Under the pieces are notes generated by a model. That model was not told the origin of the DNA and searched no databases. It saw only the letters and a program-made list of their open reading frames with translations. A stretch of 14,591 bases of DNA from Methylomicrobium sp. GTDB taxonomy: Bacteria > Pseudomonadota > Gammaproteobacteria > Methylococcales > Methylomonadaceae. A program made the translations under genes and the position numbers. Below are positions 6,595 through 14,278 of the stretch, in pieces. The stretch is from NCBI GenBank assembly GCA_007135635.1, contig SLIO01000364.1, forward strand, positions 1-14,591, in the 5' to 3' direction. Position 1 is the stretch's first letter, and each line of letters opens with the position of its first letter.

Positions 6595-7788
6595 ATGAAT
6601 AAAATTTTCGTCGGCTTCGCTTGGTTGGCACTGAGTGGTTTATCTGTTCAGGTTGTCGCGGAAGAAAAAAACTCGGACTTGATCAAAATTCAGGCCGAAA
6701 TTGATGCAGTCCATCGGAATATAAAGCGCATTGAAAAGGAGCAAGGTGCGTTATTGACGCAGTTAGCGGAAATCGAAAAATATTATGGCAAGACCGTTGC
6801 AACCTTAAAACAATTACAAGGCCAAATCGATAGCAAGCAACGAAAGATTCAGGATTTGCGCGAAAAAACGCGTTTATTGCAACTTGAAATTGCTGAACAG
6901 AATGACGGGCTAAGTCATCAAGTTAAGGCGGCTTACGCGATGGGCCGTAAGGAAAAGTTGAAGTTGATGCTTAATCAGGAAGATCCGGCTCTATCCAGTC
7001 GTATCATGGTTTATTATGACTATCTGAATAAAGCGAGGCTAGAGAAATTGGCCGGAATCGGGCAAGCAGTTATGGATATCACCGATCTGGAACGGGAAAA
7101 TCTCAAACAGAGTCAATTACTCGAGCAGACCTTACAACTAAAAAAAACCGAGCAAGAGGCTTTGGACCGGAGCCGGTTGCAAAGAAAAGAATTGCTAACT
7201 CGCCTGGAAAAGGATTATTCCTCCAGTAAGCTAAGGTTGAGTCAATTGCGTGAAGGCGAGGCTCGATTACAAAAATTGGTTAATGGTTTACAGCAAGCTG
7301 CAATTAAACAGCCATTTGAACCGGAGCCGGTAAAATCGGTCATAAGGCAGCAAGAGAAAGTCGATTGGCCTGTTAAACCTTTCGCTTCGTCGCAAGGACA
7401 ATTGCCTTGGCCTGTTAAAGGTCAATTAGTTAAAAAATTCGGTAGCCCTAGGCTGGGAAGTCGTTGGGATGGCGTCCTGATCGATGCGGGCGAGGGTACT
7501 GAAATAAGGGCAGTATCCGCTGGCAAGGTGGTATTCGCCGATTGGCTAAGGGGTTATGGTTTGTTGACCATCATCGATCACGGTAATGGCTATATGACGC
7601 TCTATGCGTTCAATCAAAGCCTTTATAAATCGGTCGGCGATCGAGTCGCTCCAGGTGATGTGATTGCCTCGGTCGGTAAAAGCGGCGGTAGAAGCAAGGC
7701 AGGTCTGTATTTTGGTATACGCAAGAATGGCAAGCCCGTCGATCCGGTTCGGTGGTGCCGCAAAATAGATCAGGATCGCACAGGATAA
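6595..7788 (+). CDS. envC: Murein hydrolase activator EnvC (degenerate LytM/M23 domain)
   Basis: EnvC is a periplasmic division factor that activates septal amidases (AmiA/AmiB type) rather than cutting peptidoglycan itself. The 397-residue protein has a signal peptide ending about residue 22 (QVVA), a long coiled coil (about 27-235) rich in Lys, Glu, Gln and Leu, and a C-terminal LytM fold (about 270-390). The catalytic ligands are missing, as in EnvC: F339 replaces the histidine of the LYAH motif and Y372 the first histidine of HxH (LYFGIR). I chose the ATG at 6595, with AAGGG 4 nt upstream, over a TTG at 6583 that overlaps this ribosome binding site. ctpA starts 46 bp downstream, and the pair continues into a deacetylase pseudogene, a common gammaproteobacterial order. 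Confidence 0.93.
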   Translation: MNKIFVGFAWLALSGLSVQVVAEEKNSDLIKIQAEIDAVHRNIKRIEKEQGALLTQLAEIEKYYGKTVATLKQLQGQIDSKQRKIQDLREKTRLLQLEIAEQNDGLSHQVKAAYAMGRKEKLKLMLNQEDPALSSRIMVYYDYLNKARLEKLAGIGQAVMDITDLERENLKQSQLLEQTLQLKKTEQEALDRSRLQRKELLTRLEKDYSSSKLRLSQLREGEARLQKLVNGLQQAAIKQPFEPEPVKSVIRQQEKVDWPVKPFASSQGQLPWPVKGQLVKKFGSPRLGSRWDGVLIDAGEGTEIRAVSAGKVVFADWLRGYGLLTIIDHGNGYMTLYAFNQSLYKSVGDRVAPGDVIASVGKSGGRSKAGLYFGIRKNGKPVDPVRWCRKIDQDRTG

Positions 7789-7834
7789 ATGTATTATTTA
7801 AATCGGAAATCAGAAGTGTGGAGTTTTTAGGGCT

Positions 7835-9157
7835 ATGCAGAAAAAAAGTTTATGGGTTTTGGTTCTGGGAATGTTCCTGGGCATTTTTATCAGCGTTGGC
7901 GGTAATGTCCTGGCAGAGCGAGGTAATAGATCATTGGAAACCGAAGTGCCGCCTTTCGAGGATCTTCGGACCTTTACCGAAATCTTCGGTCGTATCAAGC
8001 GCGATTATGTCGAGCCGGTAACCGACAAACAGTTGCTCGAACATGCAATACGCGGCATGTTGATCGGACTCGATCCTCATTCGGATTACCTGACCGGGGA
8101 TCAGTACAAGGAACTTCAGGAAGGGACAACGGGACAATTTGGCGGCTTAGGTATTGAGGTCACGATGGAAAACGGCTTTGTCAAGGTTGTTTCGCCAATC
8201 GACGATACTCCCGCGCAACGGGCTGGCGTGAAATCAGGCGATTTAGTCGTCCGCTTGGACGATCAGCCAGTTAAGGGCATGTCGCTAGGCGATGCGGTCA
8301 AGCTAATGCGAGGCGATCCCGGTAGCACCATCGTTCTGACCATTATGCGGGAAGGCGAAGAAGCGCCTTTGAAAATTGAAATTACCCGGGATATCATCAA
8401 GGTTAAAAGCGTTAGAAGCCGGCTTCTCGAAAAAGATTATGGTTATTTGAGAATCAGCAGCTTTCAATCTAAAACCGGCGAAGGTTTGCGTAAGGCTATA
8501 GCGGAATTAGAAAAGGAAAACGATGGCAAGCTAAAAGGATTAGTACTGGATTTACGCAACAACCCGGGGGGGGTCTTAAATGCCGCGGTTGACGTCAGCG
8601 ACGCTTTTCTCGATAAAGGCTTGATTGTTTATACCGAAGGACGTATTGAAAATTCCGAAATGCGATTCAATGCCTCTCCGGACGATGTGCTCAATGGCGC
8701 GCCTATTGTTGTGTTGATCAATGCCGGATCCGCGTCGGCATCTGAAATCGTAGCCGGTGCATTGCAGGATCATCGGCGGGCAGTGATCATGGGCGAGAAA
8801 TCGTTTGGCAAAGGTTCGGTACAAACTGTTCTGCCGACCAGTGGTGGCGCGGCGGTCAAGTTGACCACAGCGCGTTATTTCACTCCTTCGGGGCGATCTA
8901 TTCAGGCCGAAGGTATCGAGCCGGATATTCAATTGGATCGCTATAAGTTAGAATCGGTCGAGGGACCTGACTTTAAGCCGGTCAAAGAAGCCGATTTGTC
9001 GCGGCATTTGACTAACGGCAACCGGTCTAAAAAGAAATCGGAGACAAAGGATACTGAGCAAAATCAAGAGCAAGAGCAAGGCAAGTTGGAAATTACCGAC
9101 TACCCGCTTCATGAAGCCTTGATGCTGCTGAAAGGGATCGCCATTTTGCGAAACTAA
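7835..9157 (+). CDS. ctpA: Carboxyl-terminal processing protease, S41A family
   Basis: This is a periplasmic or inner-membrane-anchored serine protease that trims C-terminal tails, often of peptidoglycan hydrolases. The 440-residue protein begins with a hydrophobic signal/anchor (about 4-27). A PDZ domain follows (about 90-170; GQFGGLGIEV, GVKSGDLVVRLDD, LMRGDPGSTIVL), then the S41 core with LDLRNNPGGVL. The catalytic dyad is S301 (in GSASASE) and K326 (in SFGKGSVQ), 25 residues apart as in E. coli Prc. The tail (about 390-415) is charged and Gln/Glu-rich. The coding sequence contains a run of eight G at 8566-8573 within the PGG codons, but the frame is intact. It is probably in one transcript with envC. 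Confidence 0.95.
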   Translation: MQKKSLWVLVLGMFLGIFISVGGNVLAERGNRSLETEVPPFEDLRTFTEIFGRIKRDYVEPVTDKQLLEHAIRGMLIGLDPHSDYLTGDQYKELQEGTTGQFGGLGIEVTMENGFVKVVSPIDDTPAQRAGVKSGDLVVRLDDQPVKGMSLGDAVKLMRGDPGSTIVLTIMREGEEAPLKIEITRDIIKVKSVRSRLLEKDYGYLRISSFQSKTGEGLRKAIAELEKENDGKLKGLVLDLRNNPGGVLNAAVDVSDAFLDKGLIVYTEGRIENSEMRFNASPDDVLNGAPIVVLINAGSASASEIVAGALQDHRRAVIMGEKSFGKGSVQTVLPTSGGAAVKLTTARYFTPSGRSIQAEGIEPDIQLDRYKLESVEGPDFKPVKEADLSRHLTNGNRSKKKSETKDTEQNQEQEQGKLEITDYPLHEALMLLKGIAILRN

Positions 9158-9172
9158 CGTTTCGATCGGCGC

Positions 9173-10109
9173 ATGAAACCCCGGCACTTAATCGGTTTAT
9201 TAATCGTTGGGGTGTCGGGGTTTTTTATTGTCTGTTATCCGGTTGCGGCGGCCCCAAGCGAACGTTCGCGCACCGCGATTATTATCGACGATATGTGCAA
9301 TGGTCTCGAGGTCGGTGTGCTGCAATTGAACTGCCTGACGATATCACTTATTCGTTTTTGCCGTTTGCATTGCATTGTAGGCGTTTGGCATTACTTGCAT
9401 CGAACCAGGGTAAGGAGATTATGTTACATGCGCCGATGCAAGCGTTGAGCGGAAAATCTTTGGGGCAGTCGGGCTAACCGTATCGTTGGATCGCAATGAG
9501 GTTGTCCGGCGGTTCTTGGTGCAACTGGGGGCTATTCCAGGTATTTCGGGGGGCAATAATCACATGGGCAGCGCCCTAACGCGTGACCCGGTGACGATGG
9601 GCTGGCTGATGGAGGTTCTGGCGGGGCGGGGCGATGCTTTGTATTTTGTCGATAGCTTGACGACCGATTATTCGGTTGCCCAAAAGGTAGCGGACTCTTT
9701 CCGAGTGCCGGCTTTAAGTCGGGATGTTTTTTTGGATCATGTGGATTCGGAAGTAAAAATCCGTGAACAATTCGACAGGCTTATCGCGATTGCCAAGCGG
9801 AGAGGTTATACCTTGGCGATCGGACACCCGAGAGTGAGTACATTGACAATTCTGCGGGAAAAATTGTCGGAATTAGATCGACTCGGAGTCGAGTTGGTGC
9901 CGGTTTCGGCATTATTGCCGCAATACCTGATTTCTGGCACAGCTCCGGTTAAACAGCGGAGACCGCCGGTTCAAATAGCCAAGCAACAAGTGCTTGAGCC
10001 AATGAAAAAAAGAGAGCTTAAGTCGATACGAATTAAGCAAAAGCCTATAAAGCCAAATGTTCAAGCGGCAAGCGACAAATTGCCAGTCAGAGAGCTCGAT
10101 TTATTCTGA
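9173..10109 (+). pseudogene. Divergent polysaccharide deacetylase (YibQ-like), two frameshifts
   Basis: The family consists of secreted proteins related to polysaccharide deacetylases, commonly encoded after envC-ctpA. Three frames together give one protein. Frame 1 (from ATG 9173) has a signal peptide and RTAIIIDDM. Near 9315 it must shift by one base to read AAIELPDDITYSFLPFA and GKEIMLHAPMQALSG. Near 9472, in the TCGGGCTAACC context, it must shift again to read LTVSLDRNEVVRR, GGNNHMGSALT, LYFVDSLTT and LAIGHPRVSTL. Both shifts are restored by adding one base, so two single-base losses are likely. The TTG at 9486 is not a real start. The C-terminus has a long basic tail. The domain order is otherwise complete, so the decay is recent or these are assembly errors. 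It lies 15 bp after ctpA. Confidence 0.85.
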
Positions 10110-10322
10110 TGGGTATCTTTGTAAACCCCATACATACAAGTACCCAATGACAGATCAGCGCTTCTTTGATGTCTAAATTGCGAATTGCTGACTCTACACG
10201 CAATCTCATTTATGAGCCTGAAATGTGATGTGTGAAAGATCTCGTTGGTAATCAAAGCAAGGCATTTAGCACAATATTGGGGCTTATACCTTAGAGCTAA
10301 ATCGGCAAATTTAATAGCATAT

Positions 10323-10466
10323 GGGGGGTAGTCAGTTAGCGCCTCCTAATACAAGATGGAGTGGTGAGCGAATTAGATCGTCAAGCCAAAACAACGCCGA
10401 TCCTACAAGCTGAGCGAGATTACCCGCGAACATATAGTGGGTGGAGGCGCTAACTGACTACCCCTT
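10323..10466. mobile_element. MITE-like element: 22-bp perfect terminal inverted repeats, 8-bp target duplication
   Basis: The arms 10325-10346 (GGGGTAGTCAGTTAGCGCCT then CC) and 10443-10464 are perfect reverse complements over 22 bp. Two mismatched bases lie outside on each side, giving a 144-bp unit flanked by direct repeats TAGCATAT at 10315-10322 and 10467-10474. The interior carries a 29-codon frame from GTG 10364 (MSELDRQAKTTPIL...), too short for a transposase. The structure says a non-autonomous element moved by a transposase that makes 8-bp duplications. IS1595- or IS66-type elements do so, but the parent family is not established. Confidence 0.85.
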
Positions 10467-10674
10467 TAGCATATTAAGTCAAAATGCACGGTTACAGCTA
10501 GCTCTCTTAGCTATGTGATCAGCTAGTAAAATAATAGTGGCATCATCCTTGCTTTGTCTTTTTGATAATTACCGGTGGCGTCGATTACGGTCGATGGTTC
10601 GAGTAAAATCGGTTTGCATGTTAAATGATGGTTTAGTGGTTGATAATGATGGGGCTAAGTCATCCATGCGGCAA

Positions 10675-10979
10675 ATGAAATGGGGCGTTTTTTACTAATG
10701 GAAAGTGGCCATTTGTCGTCTAAGCGACAACAGAGGCGGGGCGCTTCCAGTTGGGAGCTTTCAGATTGCTAGCGTATTGCGGTAAAGGCCGAGCAGGCTA
10801 AATTTGACGCAGTTTTTATGAGTTCAGGTGGGTCATCGTTCGGTCAAGCTTATTATGCTGAACTGGTTAAGTTATTGATTGCGTTATCGCGTGTTACCAC
10901 GCGGATCGGTCTGGTGGCGCCGGCATATACCGATTACTTCGCCGCTGAAAATCTTGGAAACCGAGCGATAGCGAATTGA
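10675..10979 (+). pseudogene. 5' remnant of a luciferase-like flavin-dependent monooxygenase (NtaA/DszA type)
   Basis: The segment begins MKWGVF at ATG 10675, then loses frame in a run of six T (10688-10693). Adding one T gives MKWGVFLLMESGH, the typical N-terminus of this family. The frame continues to a TAG at 10770-10772 and then reads RIAVKAEQAKFDAVFM, YYAELVKLLIALSRVTTRIGLVAPAYTDYF and ENLGN. That matches the family pattern of an A-E-x-A-x-F-D helix followed by V-T-x-R-I-G-L-V-A-T. It stops at TGA 10977-10979. The damage comprises one frameshift, one internal stop and loss of continuity. Functional enzymes use reduced flavin to oxidise sulfur or nitrogen compounds. The original substrate cannot be told. 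Confidence 0.75.
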
Positions 10980-11213
10980 AGATTTTTAGTCCCCGATAGC
11001 CGTAGCGCCGGGTTTTCTGCCGGAGTCTGCGCTACTAGAGTAGGTAGGGGCAAAATACAAGGCATCGCGACACGGCGTAAAAGCCGTTTGCGGGGATGCT
11101 AAAGAGCCGTCGAAGGCATTAGCAGTCACGTATTTTTGCTGATTTTTCAAGCAGTATGCCCGGTAAAATCTTTTGCAAAAATAGCGACTCCACTCCTTAA
11201 TGGTCTTGCGGGT
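10980..11213. other. Hairpin-rich DNA splitting the monooxygenase remnant
   Basis: This stretch of about 234 bp separates two pieces of one protein that are normally adjacent. It has two hairpins. One is 11002-11035, with GTAGCGC/GCGCTAC arms and an inner CGG/CCG pair. The other is 11062-11099, with GCATC/GATGC and inner ACGGC/GCCGT. The borders are not exact and no target duplication was recognised. It may be a small inserted repeat element or scrambled remnant DNA. Confidence 0.45.
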
Positions 11214-11335
11214 TCGTTCTTATCCTTTCTTCATATTAGTCAAGGACGGGGTGGGTGGAATTCCGGGACGGAAAATAAAAGCGATCCAAGTGTTCTTACC
11301 GAACGAAAATTCGGCTTTTTAGCGATAATTTTATG
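11214..11335 (+). pseudogene. Downstream remnant of the same luciferase-like monooxygenase
   Basis: The frame reads SFLSFLHISQGRGGWNSGTENKSD. This corresponds to the family segment R-F-A-S-L-D-H-I-S-x-G-R-A-G-W-N-x-V-T, which normally follows directly after the P-x-N-L-A-R segment where the upstream remnant ends. After about 25 recognisable residues the similarity fades, and the frame closes at TGA 11333-11335. The remaining two thirds of a normal ~440-residue enzyme are missing. The open frame reaches back to 11136, but that part is not family-like. Confidence 0.65.
11299..11320 (+). terminator. Small intrinsic-terminator-like hairpin
   Basis: CCGAA (11299-11303) and TTCGG (11310-11314) form a 5-bp stem around a 6-nt loop, followed directly by CTTTTT. 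The stem is short, so activity is uncertain. It lies 68 bp before the HupE-TonB receptor start, so it could stop upstream transcription or attenuate the receptor gene. Confidence 0.3.
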
Positions 11336-11387
11336 AGTAGGATGATTGATTCAATTTCGAAAACAGGTTCAATAAAAAGGTTATAGA

Positions 11388-14006
11388 ATGAAATTGTTTA
11401 CCATGAAAACCAATTGGATTATGCGGCTGTTTTGTCTGCTGTTGATGTTGTTTCCACTTTGTGCCCAAGCACATACCGAGGACATCGACAGCAACGGCTG
11501 GCTTAACGGCTTCAGTCATCCGCTTGAAGGTTGGGATCATCTGTTGACAATGCTAGCCGTCGGCATTTGGGCCGCGCAGCTCAAAGGTCGTTCAGTTTGG
11601 CAATTGCCGTTGGCCTTTGTCGGAGTGATGAGTCTTGGTGGTCTAATTGGCGTTGCCGGGCTGCCGGTTTGGGGTGTCGAGCCGATGATTCTTTTGTCGG
11701 TCGTGGTGTTCGGGTTGTTGGTCTTGCGCAGAATTCGGGTGTCGGCGCTTGCGAGTCTTTCGGTCGTGATGTTTTTTGCATTTTTTCACGGCTATGCTCA
11801 CGGGCAGGAAATGCCGGCATCGGCCGGTTTACTGTCTTTTGCTTTGGGATTCGTTACCGCGACACTGTTATTGCACGGTACCGGCATCATAATGGTGCGC
11901 TTGGTCGTTTTGGCGTTCGCATCTTTGTTCGGAACTTCGGTTCATGCTCAGTTGGTTTCGGATGATGATGGGAGCGGTTCGGATATCGAACCCGAAACGA
12001 TGCATTTGGAGTTGCTGCCTAAGATGGTTGTGACCGAACGCGGCGATTCTTTGATCGGTATCGCAGACAGCGCATCGCAAGGCAACGTTGGGCAAGAGCA
12101 ACTGCAGTATCGTCCTATCATTCGGCCCGGAGAGATACTCGAAACGGTGCCCGGTCTGATTGCTTCGCAACATAGCGGCGAGGGTAAATCGAATCAATTT
12201 TTTTTGAGAGGCTTCAATCTCGATCACGGCACCGATTTTTTAACCAAGATCGACGGCGTGCCGGTGAATTTAGTTTCGCACGCACATGGTCAGGGTTGGA
12301 CCGATACCAATTTTTTGATTCCCGAATTGATTAGCACGATCAGTTATCAAAAAGGCAATTACTACGCCGAAAACGGCGATTTTTCCAGTGCCGGTGCAGC
12401 CGATATACGCTACGCCAATACCTTACCCGGACATATCGCTCGATTTACCGGCGGCAGTTTCGATTATTACCGGGGGCTGTCGGCGGGTTCGAACAAACTG
12501 GGTAACGGCAATTTACTTTACGGCGGCGAAATCGTTCATAACGGAGGGCCCTGGACGGTCAGCAACGATTATCTGAAATTCAACGGCGTACTTCGCTACA
12601 GCGAGGAGTATGAGAGCTCGGGCTGGAGCGTCACCGCGATGGCTTATAAAGCCGATTGGGATGCGACCGATCAAATTCCCCGGCGTGCCGTCGACTCCGG
12701 AATGATCGGGCGCTTCGGCACAATCGATCAGACTGACGGCGGCAGTAGTCGTCGCTATAGCCTTACCGGGGAATGGCATCGACAAGACAGAAATTCGGCT
12801 TCAGAACTAACGGTCTACGGGATTTACCACGAGCTCGATCTATACTCGAATTTTACCTATTTTCTCGAAAGTTCGGATCGTGGCGATCAATTCGCGCAGC
12901 CTGATAGACGCTGGACGTCAGGTCTGAACGCAAGCCATACCTTCTTTCATAAAATCGGCGTTTTCGATTCTGACAGTACAATCGGGCTGCAGGTTCGTAA
13001 CGATTCGATCCGCAACGGTTTACTATTGACCCAATCGCGTCAGCGGTGGGATAAAGTTCGTAGCGATGATGTGCGCGTCACTAATGTGAGTCCGTATTTC
13101 GAAAATAAAACCCGTTGGACGCAGTGGTTAAGAACGCAATTGGGGGTTCGTTTCGACGGCTTTCAATTCGACGTTTCCGATAGTAACCGGGCTGAAAATA
13201 ACGGTACACGCACCGATGGGATCATCAGCCCGAAAGCCGGGGTCGTATTCGGACCGTGGGCCAATACCGAGCTTTACCTGAACGGCGGGCTTGGTTTTCA
13301 TAGTAATGATGCGCGTGGCGTGAATATGCGCGTCGATCCGGTTTCGGGCGAAGCGCTCGACGAAGACGGTAATCCGATTAGCCGCGCTGTGCCTTTGGTT
13401 CGCACTTACGGGGCCGAAGGTGGCATACGCACAACCTGGCTTAAAGGATTGCAAAGTACGCTATCGGTTTGGTGGCTGGATATCGATTCCGAATTGTTGT
13501 TCGAAGGTGATGCCGGTACTACCGATATCAGTCGTCCGAGTCGCCGCTACGGTATCGAATGGGCAAATTATTATTCGCCGACCGATTGGCTAACCTTCGA
13601 TGCCGACTTCAGTTTTTCGAAAGCGCGTTTTCGCGGCAATGATCCGGCCGGCAATCGCATACCTGGTGCGATAGAGAGCGTGATTGCAACGGGTGCGACG
13701 GTTCACGATATCTACGGTGGATTCTTCGGCGGGCCGCGTTTGCGTTACTTCGGACCGAGGCCATTGGTCGAAGACAACAGCGTTCGGTCCGATTCGACGA
13801 TTCTGTTATCGGCGATGCTTGGTTACCGTTTCGACAAGACTTGGACGTTGCATGCCGAGGTTTTTAACCTATTGGATCGCAAGGACAGTGCGATCGACTA
13901 CTACTACGAGTCGCAACTGCGAGGTGAGGCAGGCCCTGTCGAGGACATCCATTTTCATCCCGTCGAACCGGTCAGTTTCAGAATGAGCGTGACCGCGAAT
14001 TTTTAA
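11388..14006 (+). CDS. HupE/UreJ metal permease fused to a TonB-dependent receptor
   Basis: This is one open frame of 872 residues. Residues 1-168 are a HupE/UreJ-type permease, a family linked to nickel/cobalt uptake. They comprise a signal peptide ending AQA28 before H29, then H44-PLEGW-D50-H51, about five membrane segments, and FFH134GYAH138GQEMP. The usual last helix is replaced by residues 169-187, starting MVRLVVLAF and ending SVHA. This reads like a complete signal peptide with cleavage after A187. Residues 188-872 are a TonB-dependent receptor with TonB-box-like MVVTE (213-217), a plug domain (about 225-350; FFLRGFNLDHGT, SHAHGQGWTD), a beta-barrel and a terminal phenylalanine. AAAGG lies 7 nt before the ATG. 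An internal ATG at 11892 (M169) lacks a clear ribosome binding site. The substrate is probably a metal, by inference. Confidence 0.85.
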   Translation: MKLFTMKTNWIMRLFCLLLMLFPLCAQAHTEDIDSNGWLNGFSHPLEGWDHLLTMLAVGIWAAQLKGRSVWQLPLAFVGVMSLGGLIGVAGLPVWGVEPMILLSVVVFGLLVLRRIRVSALASLSVVMFFAFFHGYAHGQEMPASAGLLSFALGFVTATLLLHGTGIIMVRLVVLAFASLFGTSVHAQLVSDDDGSGSDIEPETMHLELLPKMVVTERGDSLIGIADSASQGNVGQEQLQYRPIIRPGEILETVPGLIASQHSGEGKSNQFFLRGFNLDHGTDFLTKIDGVPVNLVSHAHGQGWTDTNFLIPELISTISYQKGNYYAENGDFSSAGAADIRYANTLPGHIARFTGGSFDYYRGLSAGSNKLGNGNLLYGGEIVHNGGPWTVSNDYLKFNGVLRYSEEYESSGWSVTAMAYKADWDATDQIPRRAVDSGMIGRFGTIDQTDGGSSRRYSLTGEWHRQDRNSASELTVYGIYHELDLYSNFTYFLESSDRGDQFAQPDRRWTSGLNASHTFFHKIGVFDSDSTIGLQVRNDSIRNGLLLTQSRQRWDKVRSDDVRVTNVSPYFENKTRWTQWLRTQLGVRFDGFQFDVSDSNRAENNGTRTDGIISPKAGVVFGPWANTELYLNGGLGFHSNDARGVNMRVDPVSGEALDEDGNPISRAVPLVRTYGAEGGIRTTWLKGLQSTLSVWWLDIDSELLFEGDAGTTDISRPSRRYGIEWANYYSPTDWLTFDADFSFSKARFRGNDPAGNRIPGAIESVIATGATVHDIYGGFFGGPRLRYFGPRPLVEDNSVRSDSTILLSAMLGYRFDKTWTLHAEVFNLLDRKDSAIDYYYESQLRGEAGPVEDIHFHPVEPVSFRMSVTANF

Positions 14007-14210
14007 CTCGGATTCGAAAGCGCTAAAAAAGAGAAAATCGGCAGCTTAAAAACGCATTGATTTCGATCCTTTCCATGGGCGGATCTAAAATGTCCTTAAC
14101 TTTACATATTAAACGAGTACGGTGGCTAAGCTGTTGGTGTGCCGATCGTAACAGCAATTCTCAGTTTAAGGATTTTCGCCGATTTTATAGAGTGTAGAGT
14201 ATGCCTGTCG

Positions 14211-14245
14211 AGGAACGCCGTGAACTCATTCATGGGAGTTTGACT
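14211..14245 (+). repeat. Short dispersed repeat, copy 2
   Basis: Reads CGCCGTGAACTCATTCATG and then GGAGTTTGACT, matching 6371-6404 in the same orientation at about 80 percent with one gap. It sits about 33 bp before the ~90-bp repeat copy B, so the two may be parts of one composite element. Confidence 0.65.
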
Positions 14246-14278
14246 GTAATCTTAACGCCAAGAATTACGTGTAGTGAA

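Larger units (their letters stand above)
10110..11387. other. Accessory region with mini-element and gene remnants
   Basis: These 1278 bp hold no intact gene. In order they contain a weak hairpin right after the deacetylase stop (TGGGTA 10110-10115 with TACCCA 10141-10146, no T-run); a 144-bp inverted-repeat element (10323-10466); about 200 bp with nothing recognised; a broken luciferase-like monooxygenase gene (10675-10979 and 11214-11335) split by hairpin-rich DNA; a small terminator-like hairpin (11299-11320); and the leader of the HupE-TonB receptor gene with AAAGG (11376-11380) before the ATG at 11388. No B12 riboswitch or NikR operator (GTATGA-N16-TCATAC) was seen in the leader. Confidence 0.7.

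Noticed and set aside
9486..10109. Stand-alone gene starting at TTG 9486
   Set aside because: It lacks a signal peptide and the N-terminal half of the deacetylase family. The upstream frames supply exactly the missing parts, so it is the 3' piece of a frameshifted gene.
11336..11387. B12 riboswitch or NikR operator before the HupE-TonB receptor gene
   Set aside because: No B12-box-like sequence and no GTATGA-N16-TCATAC palindrome was found by eye in this leader or the preceding 300 bp.
12513..12785. Antisense open frames inside the receptor gene, also at 11581-11820, 11868-12227 and 13128-13454
   Set aside because: They are shadows of a well-supported coding frame and show no protein-family features or start signals.
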